From positions 1 to 17,927 of the forward strand of contig CAZGXU010000044.1 in the NCBI GenBank assembly GCA_964530075.1: a stretch of 17,927 bases of DNA, in the 5' to 3' direction. The notes beneath the pieces were generated by a model. That model did no database searches. It saw nothing but the letters and a program-made list of their open reading frames with translations, and was not told the origin of the DNA. The translations under genes were made by a program, and so were the position numbers. This DNA comes from JANQEA01 sp964530075. Its GTDB lineage: Bacteria > Bipolaricaulota > Bipolaricaulia > UBA7950 > UBA9294. Below, in pieces: positions 6,608 through 13,451 of the stretch (its first letter is position 1; each line of letters starts with the position of its first letter).

Positions 6608-7053
6608 CCGCCGCCAAGAGACCCCGAGAATCGAGATCTGAGCCCAAGCATCTCCCGTATCCGATTCTGACAGCGGTTGGCTGAGCGGGCATGGCTTCTG
6701 GTAGACACGAGGGGCAGTGCGCACCCCGGCGCACCGAGGTCGGGAATTCGTATGTGTCACCGGATTTCGCTAGGAACGGTGCGTTGTGCTCGCGTGATTC
6801 CCCAAGAGTAAAAAACGAGGTGTGATCCCATTCCGCTCTCTGCACCTTTCCCTTCGACGCTTCGGGCAAAGCCGTAGCGCCTATTGACACGTCCTCCAAC
6901 ATGCGATAACCTACGTCGACAAGCCAGTGCAAGGGGTGTGTAGCGTGCTCTCCGTGTGGAGCAGGAGGAAGCGTGTTCCTGAACCACCGAGCTTGGCGGA
7001 TTCCGCGGCGCTTGGAGGTTTCAAGGGTCCTGTCGTCGCTGTGGCCCTCTCTC

Positions 7054-7070
7054 TGTCAAGCTGATTGACA
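7054..7070. promoter_or_regulatory. Palindrome TGTCAA-N5-TTGACA (candidate operator or bidirectional -35)
   Basis: Perfect 6-base arms with spacer GCTGA. Each arm reads as a consensus -35 hexamer in opposite directions. On the plus strand TTGACA (7065-7070) is followed 17 bases later by TCTACA (7088-7093, 3/6), so transcription towards the 7094 stem is possible. Confidence 0.4.
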
Positions 7071-7093
7071 CTGTGCGAGTCGGGGGTTCTACA

Positions 7094-7151
7094 GCGGGGT
7101 CTGGTCGCAGACGATCTACGCACCAGAACGGTTTGTACGTCCAGACCCCGC
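7094..7151. repeat. Perfect 11-bp inverted repeat with 36-base loop
   Basis: GCGGGGTCTGG (7094-7104) and CCAGACCCCGC (7141-7151). It lies inside the non-coding interval, directly downstream of the palindrome and possible promoter at 7054-7093. It may be the stem of a structured RNA or a binding site. Confidence 0.5.
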
Positions 7152-7279
7152 CCACCTAGGACGGACTGCCCGGCGTTTCCGGGGGAACACCGGCGGAGAC
7201 TGTCCGATCGCTCGGGCCGGCGCGAACGGGTACGCGGGATTCAGGCGTCATTTGCCAGCGCTGCATCGCGTCGGAGACA

Positions 7280-7297
7280 CGCCACAGAGGTGTGGCG
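7280..7297. promoter_or_regulatory. Palindrome CGCCACA-N4-TGTGGCG upstream of the Rieske gene
   Basis: Perfect 7-base arms (7280-7286, 7291-7297) around GAGG, 66 bases before the ATG at 7364. The size and position suit a dimeric repressor or activator site or a short leader hairpin. Confidence 0.4.
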
Positions 7298-7363
7298 CTC
7301 TCATCTGATTTGGCTTGGACTTCATAAAAGCGGCAAAGTTGTCCGCGAATAAGGAGGGTCACC

Positions 7364-7744
7364 ATGGAATGGAAGAACATCGCCGCTGTTCAGGACATCC
7401 CCGATGGGGGAATGAAGAAGTACGACGTGGACGACCGCGAGATCACCGTGGCCAGAATCGGAGAGAGCATCTATGCGTTCGACGATCGGTGCCGCCACAT
7501 GAACGCACCGCTCCACCAGGGAAAGATCGAGGACGGCCGTGTGGTCTGTCCGCTGCACAAGACACGGTTCGAGCTTTCGACGGGGAAGCGGGTGAGCGAT
7601 CCGAAGATCCCGCTCGCCAAGGTGCTCAAGATGACTTCCATCATGGCCGGCATCCGAGTGCACGATCTCTCCACCTACGACGCCAAAGAAGAGGACGGTC
7701 GCGTTTTCGTCAACCTGGAGCGCCGCAGGCCGCGGACCGGGTGA
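7364..7744 (+). CDS. Stand-alone Rieske [2Fe-2S] ferredoxin
   Basis: 126 residues, cytoplasmic electron-transfer protein. The cluster-binding motif is complete: C43-R-H45, 16 residues, then C62-P-L-H65, the two-Cys two-His signature of Rieske proteins. The spacing and the PLHKTRFELSTGKRV continuation resemble small ferredoxins of the BphF/NirD type, not the longer cytochrome bc1 Rieske proteins; no membrane anchor is present. Such proteins deliver electrons to oxygenases or reductases, but no oxygenase, nitrite reductase or ferredoxin reductase gene lies beside it, so its partner is elsewhere. The segment LKMTSIMAGIRVHDLSTYDAKEEDG before the last strand is longer than usual. The start is fixed by AAGGAGGG 5 bases before the ATG. 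It is convergent with cysH. Confidence 0.93.
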   Translation: MEWKNIAAVQDIPDGGMKKYDVDDREITVARIGESIYAFDDRCRHMNAPLHQGKIEDGRVVCPLHKTRFELSTGKRVSDPKIPLAKVLKMTSIMAGIRVHDLSTYDAKEEDGRVFVNLERRRPRTG

Positions 7745-7830
7745 GTCGGCCTCCGATCGGCGCGCCGAGCATCGCGGCTATGCGGGGCATAATGACCGAG
7801 CAAGCTGCGGCCAACGTCGGAGGCGACAAG

Positions 7831-7851
7831 CGTCGCACACAAGGGGCGACG
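7831..7851. terminator. Short hairpin between the convergent Rieske and cysH genes
   Basis: CGTCGC (7831-7836) and GCGACG (7846-7851) around a 9-base loop, in the 119-base convergent gap. A longer-range pair GCCTCCGA (7749-7756)/TCGGAGGC (7818-7825) also exists. There is no T-run, so the terminator role is inferred from position. Confidence 0.25.
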
Positions 7852-7863
7852 TTCTCGCTAGCG

Positions 7864-8577
7864 CTAGCGATTGACCTTCAGGGGGCGCGTGTGGATCCCG
7901 CACTCGCCGCCGCACTTGCTCGTGCCGAGCCAGCGGCCGCTGCGCTCGTCCGGACCGTTGGTGATGCTCGAGCACGGCTCGCACCCGAGCGACCGGTATC
8001 CAGCTCCGTACAGCGGATTGACCGGAACCCGGTGCAACGCCAGGTACTGCCAGACTTCCCGTTCGTGCCAGAGAAGGATCGGATTGAGCTTGATCAGGCC
8101 TTCGTCCCGTTCCTCGATCTCCTGGAAGTCGGTGCGCGTCCGGCCTTCGGTGCAGCGCAGCCCGGTGACCCAACAGGCCACGTTCATTTCCTCGATGGCG
8201 CGGCGCGTCGGCTCCACCTTGAGCACGTCGCAGCAGCGGTTGGGATCGGTCCTGTACAGCTCATCGGAGATCTCCGCCGTGCTCTCGTATACCTTCAGCC
8301 TCCCGGGGTACCGCTCCAGTTCTTCCAACATGAACTGCTTGGTCGCCTGCGGCTTGAACCGCGTCGTGACGATGAACCCCTTGATCCCGTCACTCACCCG
8401 TCGCGCCAGGTGCCAGACGGCGGACGAGTCCTTCCCGAGGCTGTTCGCGACGACGAGCCGGGCGCCGTATTCGCAGTACGCCCGTTCGATGAGGCGGAGC
8501 GATCGATCGACCTTCTCGGCGAAGTTGAGCGTCTTGACGAGTTCTCCTACGTTTTCCTGCGTTGCGGCGATGGTCAT
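7864..8577 (-). CDS. cysH: Assimilatory adenylyl-sulfate (APS) reductase, CysH family
   Basis: 237 residues. Sulfonucleotide reductases reduce activated sulfate to sulfite in cysteine synthesis, with thioredoxin as donor. Seen in order: PP-loop-like S46-L-G-K-D-S51; DPNRC115-C116 followed by DVLKVEPTRRAI; WVTGLRCTEGRTR (the substrate-binding GLRxxxSxTR region); NPLYGAGYRSLGC199-E-P-C202; DERSGRW; and the C-terminal C226-G-I-H with the redox cysteine. The CC...CxxC pair ligates the [4Fe-4S] cluster of the APS-specific, plant/Pseudomonas-type enzyme, so EC 1.8.4.10 is more likely than PAPS reduction. Start chosen at ATG 8577 (GGGGGA 10 bases upstream); an upstream in-frame start would add 26 unlikely residues. 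It ends with two consecutive in-frame TAG-containing codon sets (TAG CGC TAG). No other sulfate-assimilation gene is adjacent. Confidence 0.93.
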   Translation of the reverse strand: MTIAATQENVGELVKTLNFAEKVDRSLRLIERAYCEYGARLVVANSLGKDSSAVWHLARRVSDGIKGFIVTTRFKPQATKQFMLEELERYPGRLKVYESTAEISDELYRTDPNRCCDVLKVEPTRRAIEEMNVACWVTGLRCTEGRTRTDFQEIEERDEGLIKLNPILLWHEREVWQYLALHRVPVNPLYGAGYRSLGCEPCSSITNGPDERSGRWLGTSKCGGECGIHTRPLKVNR

Positions 8578-8653
8578 ACGTACAATCCCCCATTGCATAG
8601 CGTCCGTTCCCTGTGACGTGTGAACAACCGATCGGGTGGCCTCGTGGCGTCGC

Positions 8654-8692
8654 AAGACGTCTTCCTATGTGTGCGCATAGCTTCGCATACAT
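8654..8692. promoter_or_regulatory. Palindromes upstream of cysH
   Basis: AAGACGTCTT (8654-8663) is a perfect 10-base palindrome, directly followed by ATGTGTGCG (8667-8675) and CGCATACAT (8684-8692), a 9-base inverted repeat with one mismatch. They lie 77-115 bases before the cysH start, in the 198-base gap after the EEP gene. They are candidate regulator sites; no clear -35/-10 pair was found. Confidence 0.3.
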
Positions 8693-8775
8693 CGCGCCCC
8701 GTATCCACTGTGGGGACATACAACCGCGACGGACTCCGACGGTACAGCGGCGCGACGCTCTCGTTCTGTGGTACG

Positions 8776-9819
8776 TCAATCCTGGAGGGAGAATTCGGCC
8801 CACAAGGGATAGTGATCGGAGATCCGCCACGACAGCTCATTCGTCGTCAGATTGCGATCGGTGAGGACGTGATCGAGGAAATCGAAGTATCCGCTCTCGC
8901 GGCACTCCATGGAGAGGGCCGGCTCGCTCCCAGCGCCAGCGAACCAGGCGATCTGGTCGTAGTGCTTCGCCGTTTCGGCGGTACGGCCGAAGACCGTTCG
9001 GGGGGCGTCGCTCAGTCCCGGAGGGACCTGGAGCCCTCGGCCGTGATCGGTGAACGCCTCGTAGAGCGGATCCCCGATGCGGTCGATGTTGAAGTCCCCG
9101 AGCGCGATGATGTTCTGATTCCAGGCCTTCGAATTGCGGGCCCACTCGCTCAGCCAATCCGCGATCGCCTTCAGCTCCGGTATGCGGTCCTTCGGCTCGT
9201 CGCCGTACAGAACGTGCAGCGTGACCAGGATGAACGTCTTGCCTCCGGCGCGGAAGCTGACGGCATACGGCGTCCGCGCGAACTGTCGTGACAACGCGCC
9301 CTCCTTGATCGGTCCTCCTCCGGCGCCTCGATCAGGGGGGATGACCAGCTCGCAGGCCAGACCGGAGAGGTTGACCTTCCGCGTGTCGAAGACGAAGGCG
9401 AGCCGCTCGTCGTTTCCGGGCGCGCCGCGCGTGACGTCGGTGAGGATGAGGCCCCAGTGCGGTCCCAGGATCTTCATCATGTAGCGAAGCGCGCGCAGAT
9501 CGCCCTTCACTTCCTGGATGGCGACGACGTCGAAGCGGGAGACGACACGGGAGATGCACATCAGCGCCTGGTAGTCCCGCTTGGGCGAATCGTTGGGTCC
9601 TGCTGTCCACTTCGGGGTCAGACCGCCGAACGCGCGGATGTTCCACGTAGCGACGAGCAGGTTCTTGTCGAGCACCTTCTCGGGCACTCCCTGCGCGCCA
9701 AGCGCGCCGTCCAGGCCGGTCAACTCGAACCGGATTCTCTCGATCTGCCGCTGCGTCTCGGCGGGAATTCCGGACAGGCCCGTGCCGGGTCTCAAGTACC
9801 GGCTGATATCCTCGGACAT
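8776..9819 (-). CDS. Endonuclease/exonuclease/phosphatase (EEP, DNase I-like) family protein
   Basis: 347 residues with the complete EEP catalytic set: ATWN60 (metal-side Asn), IQE103 (Mg2+-binding Glu), LH202 in TLHVLYGD, GD242-F-N244, and SD335-H336 near the C-terminus. The superfamily comprises metal-dependent phosphodiesterases acting on DNA, RNA, phosphoinositides or sphingomyelin. The body resembles the bacterial 'endonuclease' members that show a SRQFARTPYAVSFRAG segment, and I infer nuclease activity without a known substrate. There is no signal peptide: the first 50 residues are polar (PAETQRQIERIRFELTGLDG), so it is probably cytoplasmic. The start at ATG 9819 is supported by AAGGAGGAGG 5 bases upstream. 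It is co-directional with the beta-CASP hydrolase upstream (131-base gap) and cysH downstream (198-base gap), but has its own promoter. Confidence 0.88.
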   Translation of the reverse strand: MSEDISRYLRPGTGLSGIPAETQRQIERIRFELTGLDGALGAQGVPEKVLDKNLLVATWNIRAFGGLTPKWTAGPNDSPKRDYQALMCISRVVSRFDVVAIQEVKGDLRALRYMMKILGPHWGLILTDVTRGAPGNDERLAFVFDTRKVNLSGLACELVIPPDRGAGGGPIKEGALSRQFARTPYAVSFRAGGKTFILVTLHVLYGDEPKDRIPELKAIADWLSEWARNSKAWNQNIIALGDFNIDRIGDPLYEAFTDHGRGLQVPPGLSDAPRTVFGRTAETAKHYDQIAWFAGAGSEPALSMECRESGYFDFLDHVLTDRNLTTNELSWRISDHYPLWAEFSLQD

Positions 9820-9867
9820 CTCCCTCCTCCTTTCCTTGCGCTGAGTAACGTCTCCTCGGGCATGCGG

Positions 9868-9896
9868 AGTATAAGGAGAGACCGTCGAGCGATGAA
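9868..9896 (-). promoter_or_regulatory. Sigma70-like promoter of the EEP gene
   Basis: TATACT (9868-9873, 5/6) with TTCATC (9891-9896, 3/6) at a 17-base spacing on the minus strand. The start would be near 9861, about 40 bases before the ATG. This argues against a simple operon with the upstream beta-CASP gene. Confidence 0.5.
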
Positions 9897-9950
9897 GTCG
9901 CGGAAAGCGGCAGGGCCGAGGGGCACCGACGGTACAGAGGCCGTTCCCGT

Positions 9951-11327
9951 TCAGAGCTCGATCGTCTCCCGCAGACCGGCGATGTGCGATTCGAGCGACA
10001 GCTCTTCCCGGATCCGATCGGCGAACGCCGCGAGGGACTCGTCCTCGCCGTGAACGAGGACCAGATGCTCCGGAGCGGCACGCCGGATCCAGTCGAGAAG
10101 GATCGGCTGGTCGGCGTGGGAGGAGAACCCGTTGACCGTCCAGACGTGGGCGGCGACGGCGATCTCCTCGCCGAAGACGTGCACTCGTTCCGCCCCTTCG
10201 ACGATCCGCCGGCCGAGGGTCCCGACGGCCTGGTATCCGACGAACAGCACGCCGGAGTCCTCGTCCCAGAGGTTGTGGCGAAGATGGTGGAGGATCCGCC
10301 CGCCGGTGCACATCCCGCTGCCAGCGATGATGATGTTCCCCCGCGACTTCTTGTTGATCTCCTTCGAATCGTCCGTCGTCTGGGTGAATCGGAGCGGGGT
10401 GAAATCGAACGGGTTCGGTTGTGCCGCGAAGAGCTCCCGTCCCTCGACGTCGAAGTAGTCGGGGTGGCGCTCGAAGACGCGCGTCGTCGAGATGGCCAGC
10501 GGGCTGTCGAGGAAGATCCGGCAGCGGGGGAGCTCCTTGTTTCGCCAGAGGACGAACAGCTCGTAGAGGACCTCTTGGGCGCGTTCCAGCGCGAACGACG
10601 GGATCAGCAGGTTCCCGTTGTCGGGGATGACGGCTTCGATCGCCTCCCGGAACTCGGCGACCGTGTCCTCCATCGATCGGTGCGTCCGATCCCCGTAGGT
10701 CGATTCGACCAGCAGCACGTCGGCGTGCGGAGGGGGGCTCGGATCCCTGACGATCGGCTGGTGCCGGTTCCCGAGATCCCCGCTGAAGAGGAGGCTTCCG
10801 TTCGACGTCCGGAGCTCGATCGCCGCCGAGCCGAGGATGTGCCCCGCGTCGTGGAAGACGCACGAGACGCGGTCGTTCAGCTTCTGCGGCTCGTCGTAGC
10901 CCCGGACCGGGCGGAACAGCTCCACGCAGCGGAGGACGTCGGCCATGTCGTAGAGCGGCGGCTCGGCGGCCTCGCCGCGTCGGCGGGCCTTCCGGGCCCG
11001 ATACGACGCTTCTTCGACCTGCAGATGGGCGGAATCGGCGAGCATCAGCTTGGCGATCTCCGCGGTCGGCGCCGTGCACAGGATCTTGCCGGAGAACCCT
11101 TCGCGGACGAGGAGGGGGAGTCGTCCCGCGTGATCGAGATGGGCGTGGGAGAGGAGGACCGCGTCGATCCCCTTCGGATCGAACGGGAACGGAGTCCTGT
11201 TCAGATCCTCTCGCTCGTGACCGCCCTGGAAGAGGCCGCAGTCGAGGAGGAGTCGCAGGCCGCCGACCTCGACGAGATGGCAAGATCCGGTGACCGTCCC
11301 CGCTGCGCCGCAGAACGTGATCTTCAT
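9951..11327 (-). CDS. Beta-CASP metallo-beta-lactamase-fold hydrolase (CPSF/Ysh1-like RNA nuclease family)
   Basis: 458 residues. The N-terminal metallo-beta-lactamase domain has H61-A-H63-L-D65-H66, then AGH163ILGSA and FSGD184LG, together the two-zinc site. The beta-CASP domain follows with PSFALERAQEVL (about 243-254), GSGMCTGGRILHH (about 336-348), and SSH404 and VLVH426 as the late histidines. This is the bacterial COG1236 type, related to eukaryotic CPSF73 and archaeal aCPSF, which cleave RNA. It is shorter than RNase J and lacks its C-terminal domain, so an endo- or exoribonuclease role is likely but unproven. The start at ATG 11327 opens with MKITFCGAAGTVTGSCHL, the usual family N-terminus; GGGTGAGC lies just upstream. 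It is divergent from the beta-helix gene. Confidence 0.93.
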   Translation of the reverse strand: MKITFCGAAGTVTGSCHLVEVGGLRLLLDCGLFQGGHEREDLNRTPFPFDPKGIDAVLLSHAHLDHAGRLPLLVREGFSGKILCTAPTAEIAKLMLADSAHLQVEEASYRARKARRRGEAAEPPLYDMADVLRCVELFRPVRGYDEPQKLNDRVSCVFHDAGHILGSAAIELRTSNGSLLFSGDLGNRHQPIVRDPSPPPHADVLLVESTYGDRTHRSMEDTVAEFREAIEAVIPDNGNLLIPSFALERAQEVLYELFVLWRNKELPRCRIFLDSPLAISTTRVFERHPDYFDVEGRELFAAQPNPFDFTPLRFTQTTDDSKEINKKSRGNIIIAGSGMCTGGRILHHLRHNLWDEDSGVLFVGYQAVGTLGRRIVEGAERVHVFGEEIAVAAHVWTVNGFSSHADQPILLDWIRRAAPEHLVLVHGEDESLAAFADRIREELSLESHIAGLRETIEL

Positions 11328-11356
11328 CCGCTCACCCTGCCTTTCCCGGATGGCCG

Positions 11357-11362
11357 ATTCTA
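11357..11362 (-). promoter_or_regulatory. -10 box of the beta-CASP gene
   Basis: TAGAAT (5/6) on the minus strand, about 30 bases before the ATG at 11327. The -35 region is poor (TGGAGC at 18 bases), so this is a weak call. Confidence 0.35.
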
Positions 11363-11414
11363 CGCCCAAGCGACGCTCCGGCTCCAGCCTCGAGGGGAGT
11401 CGGCCGGATCGGTT

Positions 11415-11443
11415 TTGTCTGTCGGTGCTTTCCGCCCTACGCT
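11415..11443 (+). promoter_or_regulatory. Leaderless-type promoter of the beta-helix gene
   Basis: TTGTCT (11415-11420, 4/6), a 17-base spacer, and TACGCT (11438-11443, 4/6), then exactly 6 bases to the ATG at 11450. No SD sequence precedes this ATG. The geometry places the transcription start on or next to the A of the start codon. Confidence 0.5.
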
Positions 11444-11449
11444 GGACCC

Positions 11450-13387
11450 ATGAACGCACGACGGTCGCTCCTCGCCTGTCTGCTCGTCGGGCTCTCTTCG
11501 GCCGCGGTGCTCGGCACTCAGATCACGGCCGTCGAATGGGATGGGGCCTTGGGGGTCGTCGTCGTCCGGCTGGACAGATTCCCCGCGTGGGGCGGGTGGC
11601 GGATGCTCGTGGACGGGGCCGAACGGCCGATGGGGGGCGGCGACGGGCAGGCGGTCGTCCGGCTGAACGCGCCGATCGATCAGGGCCCGACCGGCCTGTA
11701 CGTCGGCACGACGCCGTGGGTCAGTCCGCTGCCGGCCGGCGCGCTGCCGTGCAGCGGGACGATCCAGTTCGAGATCCCCGGCGAGGGCCTCACGAACGAA
11801 TTCTCCTACGATCTCACGGGGACGTACTGCGCCGGGACGGGCACAGCGAGCCCGACGGTCGGAGGAGCGATCCAACAGGACACGACCTGGCAGGGGGAGA
11901 TCCTCGTCACCGGGCCGGTCTTCGTTCCGGCCGGTGTGACGCTGACGATTCTGCCGGGCACGAGGGTCCGGTTCGTGCACTACCGCGGGTACACCGACGG
12001 CGGGCGGCTGACGATGCGGGTCGAGGGGACGCTGAAGGCGGTCGGCACAGCCGAGGAGCCGATCTGGTTCACGTCGGACGCCGAGGACCCGACGAACGGC
12101 GACTGGGGCATGCTGCGGCTGGTGAACGCATCGAGCGCCTCGGAGATCCGGTACGCGATCCTCGAGTTCGCCCAGCAGGGGCTCAACCTGTGGAACTCAA
12201 GCCCGGCGGTGAGCGACGTGATCGTCCGCTGGAACAACTGGGAGGGGATCTACCTCGAATCGTACTGCCGGCCGACGATCGAGCGCGCCCGCGTCTACGA
12301 GAACGGCTACAACGGAATCGCGATGGAGCAGTTCAACGACGTCGTGATCCGGGATTGCTACGTCGCCGATTGCGGGACGCACGGGATCCACGTCGACGCG
12401 TCGACGGCGCGGGTCGAAACGTGCATCGTCGAGAGGAACGGGGTGGCCGGGCTGTCGGTCGACGACCACGGCACGCTGACCGTCGAGGGCTGCCGGATCC
12501 GCGACAACGGCACCGGGATCGGCTGCGGCGAGGGGCAGAACGAGCTGCGGATCGACACCGGCACGGTCCTGGTCGGCAACGGGCAGGACACCCCGCAATG
12601 CGCGTCGGGCCACGTCACCTGGCTCTCGACGGCGACGGTGGCGCCGACGTCGATTGCCTTCCCGATGCCCGACTACCGGCCGTACGAGCTCGGCTACACC
12701 CCGGGGGACCGGCGGCTCGACCGGTACATGTACATCTACCCAGACGTCGACGAGACGCGGCGCGTGGTCAACCAGATCGGCGACGGGCTCGGCCTGACGT
12801 GGAGCGTTGCGTGGGACGCCGAGGCGATCTGGACCGCCACCCTGTGGGGCGACGTCTATCGCCTCCACCCGGAGACCGGCGCCGTCCTGGCGCAATGGAA
12901 GTATCCGGGCCCGCAGGCGTGGGGGATGACGTACGACGGCGAGCACCTGTGGATCAACGACTTCGCCGACAAGCGGGTGTACGAGATGACGACCGGCGGC
13001 GCCGTCGTCTCCAGCTTCGCCATCCCCGATCCGACCGGCGGGGCGAAGGGGATCACGTGGGACGGCGAGGCGCTCTGTATCATGGGCTGGACGAGCCCGA
13101 CGATCTACCGCGTCGACCGGCGCGGCACCCTGCTCAACACCATTCCCCTGCAAGGAGGAGGCGGCGGGATCGCGTGGGACGGCGAGGCCTTCTGGGTCCC
13201 CGGCGGCCACGGGATTCAGCGCGTCTCGGCCGTCGGGGAGCCGCTCGGCTCGATCTACCCCTGCAGCGAGGGGACCTGGGACCTGACCTGGGACGGTGCC
13301 TACCTGTGGGCCACCCAGCGCACCAACGAGAACTGGTTCGACGACAAGCTCTACCGAATCGAGATCCTCCACCTGCTCCCCCGCTGA
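11450..13387 (+). CDS. Secreted right-handed beta-helix protein with C-terminal propeller-like WDG repeats
   Basis: 645 residues, exported. Residues 1-22 are a signal peptide (MNARRS, then a hydrophobic stretch ending AVLG). After a beta-rich N-terminal region (about 23-130) comes a right-handed parallel beta-helix (about 145-400): a first coil VTLTILPGTRVRF / VEGTLKAVGTAEEPIWFTS, then NWEGIYLES, YNGIAMEQ, HGIHVDAS, AGLSVDDHG, all with the short strand/turn rhythm of pectate-lyase-like and NosD/periplasmic copper-binding repeats. The C-terminal third holds five repeats about 40 residues apart with the core x-T-W/Y-D-G-E-x-L/F-W (near residues 455, 493, 538, 575, 613), as in beta-propeller proteins. 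No catalytic residues can be assigned; polysaccharide binding or a surface structural role is inferred. Transcription is probably leaderless. It is divergent from the beta-CASP gene. Confidence 0.88.
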   Translation: MNARRSLLACLLVGLSSAAVLGTQITAVEWDGALGVVVVRLDRFPAWGGWRMLVDGAERPMGGGDGQAVVRLNAPIDQGPTGLYVGTTPWVSPLPAGALPCSGTIQFEIPGEGLTNEFSYDLTGTYCAGTGTASPTVGGAIQQDTTWQGEILVTGPVFVPAGVTLTILPGTRVRFVHYRGYTDGGRLTMRVEGTLKAVGTAEEPIWFTSDAEDPTNGDWGMLRLVNASSASEIRYAILEFAQQGLNLWNSSPAVSDVIVRWNNWEGIYLESYCRPTIERARVYENGYNGIAMEQFNDVVIRDCYVADCGTHGIHVDASTARVETCIVERNGVAGLSVDDHGTLTVEGCRIRDNGTGIGCGEGQNELRIDTGTVLVGNGQDTPQCASGHVTWLSTATVAPTSIAFPMPDYRPYELGYTPGDRRLDRYMYIYPDVDETRRVVNQIGDGLGLTWSVAWDAEAIWTATLWGDVYRLHPETGAVLAQWKYPGPQAWGMTYDGEHLWINDFADKRVYEMTTGGAVVSSFAIPDPTGGAKGITWDGEALCIMGWTSPTIYRVDRRGTLLNTIPLQGGGGGIAWDGEAFWVPGGHGIQRVSAVGEPLGSIYPCSEGTWDLTWDGAYLWATQRTNENWFDDKLYRIEILHLLPR

Positions 13388-13401
13388 TCGGCGGGTTCTC
13401 C

Positions 13402-13431
13402 TTCACGCCGGACGCGATCGAGCGCTAGACT
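13402..13431 (+). promoter_or_regulatory. Sigma70-like promoter of the GNAT/YoaP-like gene
   Basis: TTCACG (13402-13407, 4/6) and TAGACT (13426-13431, 4/6) with an 18-base spacer. TAGACT is the same -10 as at the PKD lipoprotein gene. The start site would fall within the SD-like GGAGGAGGT, giving a leader of about 15 bases. Confidence 0.4.
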
Positions 13432-13451
13432 GCGGAGGAGGTGGCACGACG

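Larger units (their letters stand above)
6498..7363. other. 866-base intergenic region without a convincing gene
   Basis: The region separates the divergent efflux (-) and Rieske (+) genes. Frames here give compositionally implausible proteins (Arg/Ser/Pro rich, no domain), so I call no gene. It holds the efflux promoter and leader hairpin (6528-6607), a TGTCAA-N5-TTGACA palindrome (7054-7070), a perfect 11-bp stem with a 36-base loop (7094-7151), an imperfect hairpin around 7168-7195, and an 18-base palindrome (7280-7297). Its length and structure would suit a regulatory RNA or the remains of a lost gene. Confidence 0.5.

Noticed and set aside
6911..7123. Minus-strand ORF of 70 codons in the intergenic region
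   Set aside because: No ribosome site and no recognisable domain; it covers the palindrome and part of the stem, so non-coding function is more likely.
7857..7870. Palindrome CGCTAGCGCTAGCG at the cysH end
   Set aside because: Short restriction-site-like dyad created by the repeated TAG/CGC codons; no loop or T-run to support a terminator.
7864..8577. DndC-type DNA phosphorothioation protein
   Set aside because: The CC, CxxC and ECGIH motifs are those of assimilatory APS reductase, and no dnd partner is nearby.
9984..11453. 489-codon plus-strand frame opposite the beta-CASP gene
   Set aside because: Antisense shadow of a gene with complete catalytic motifs; composition dominated by Arg, Asp, Glu and Val.
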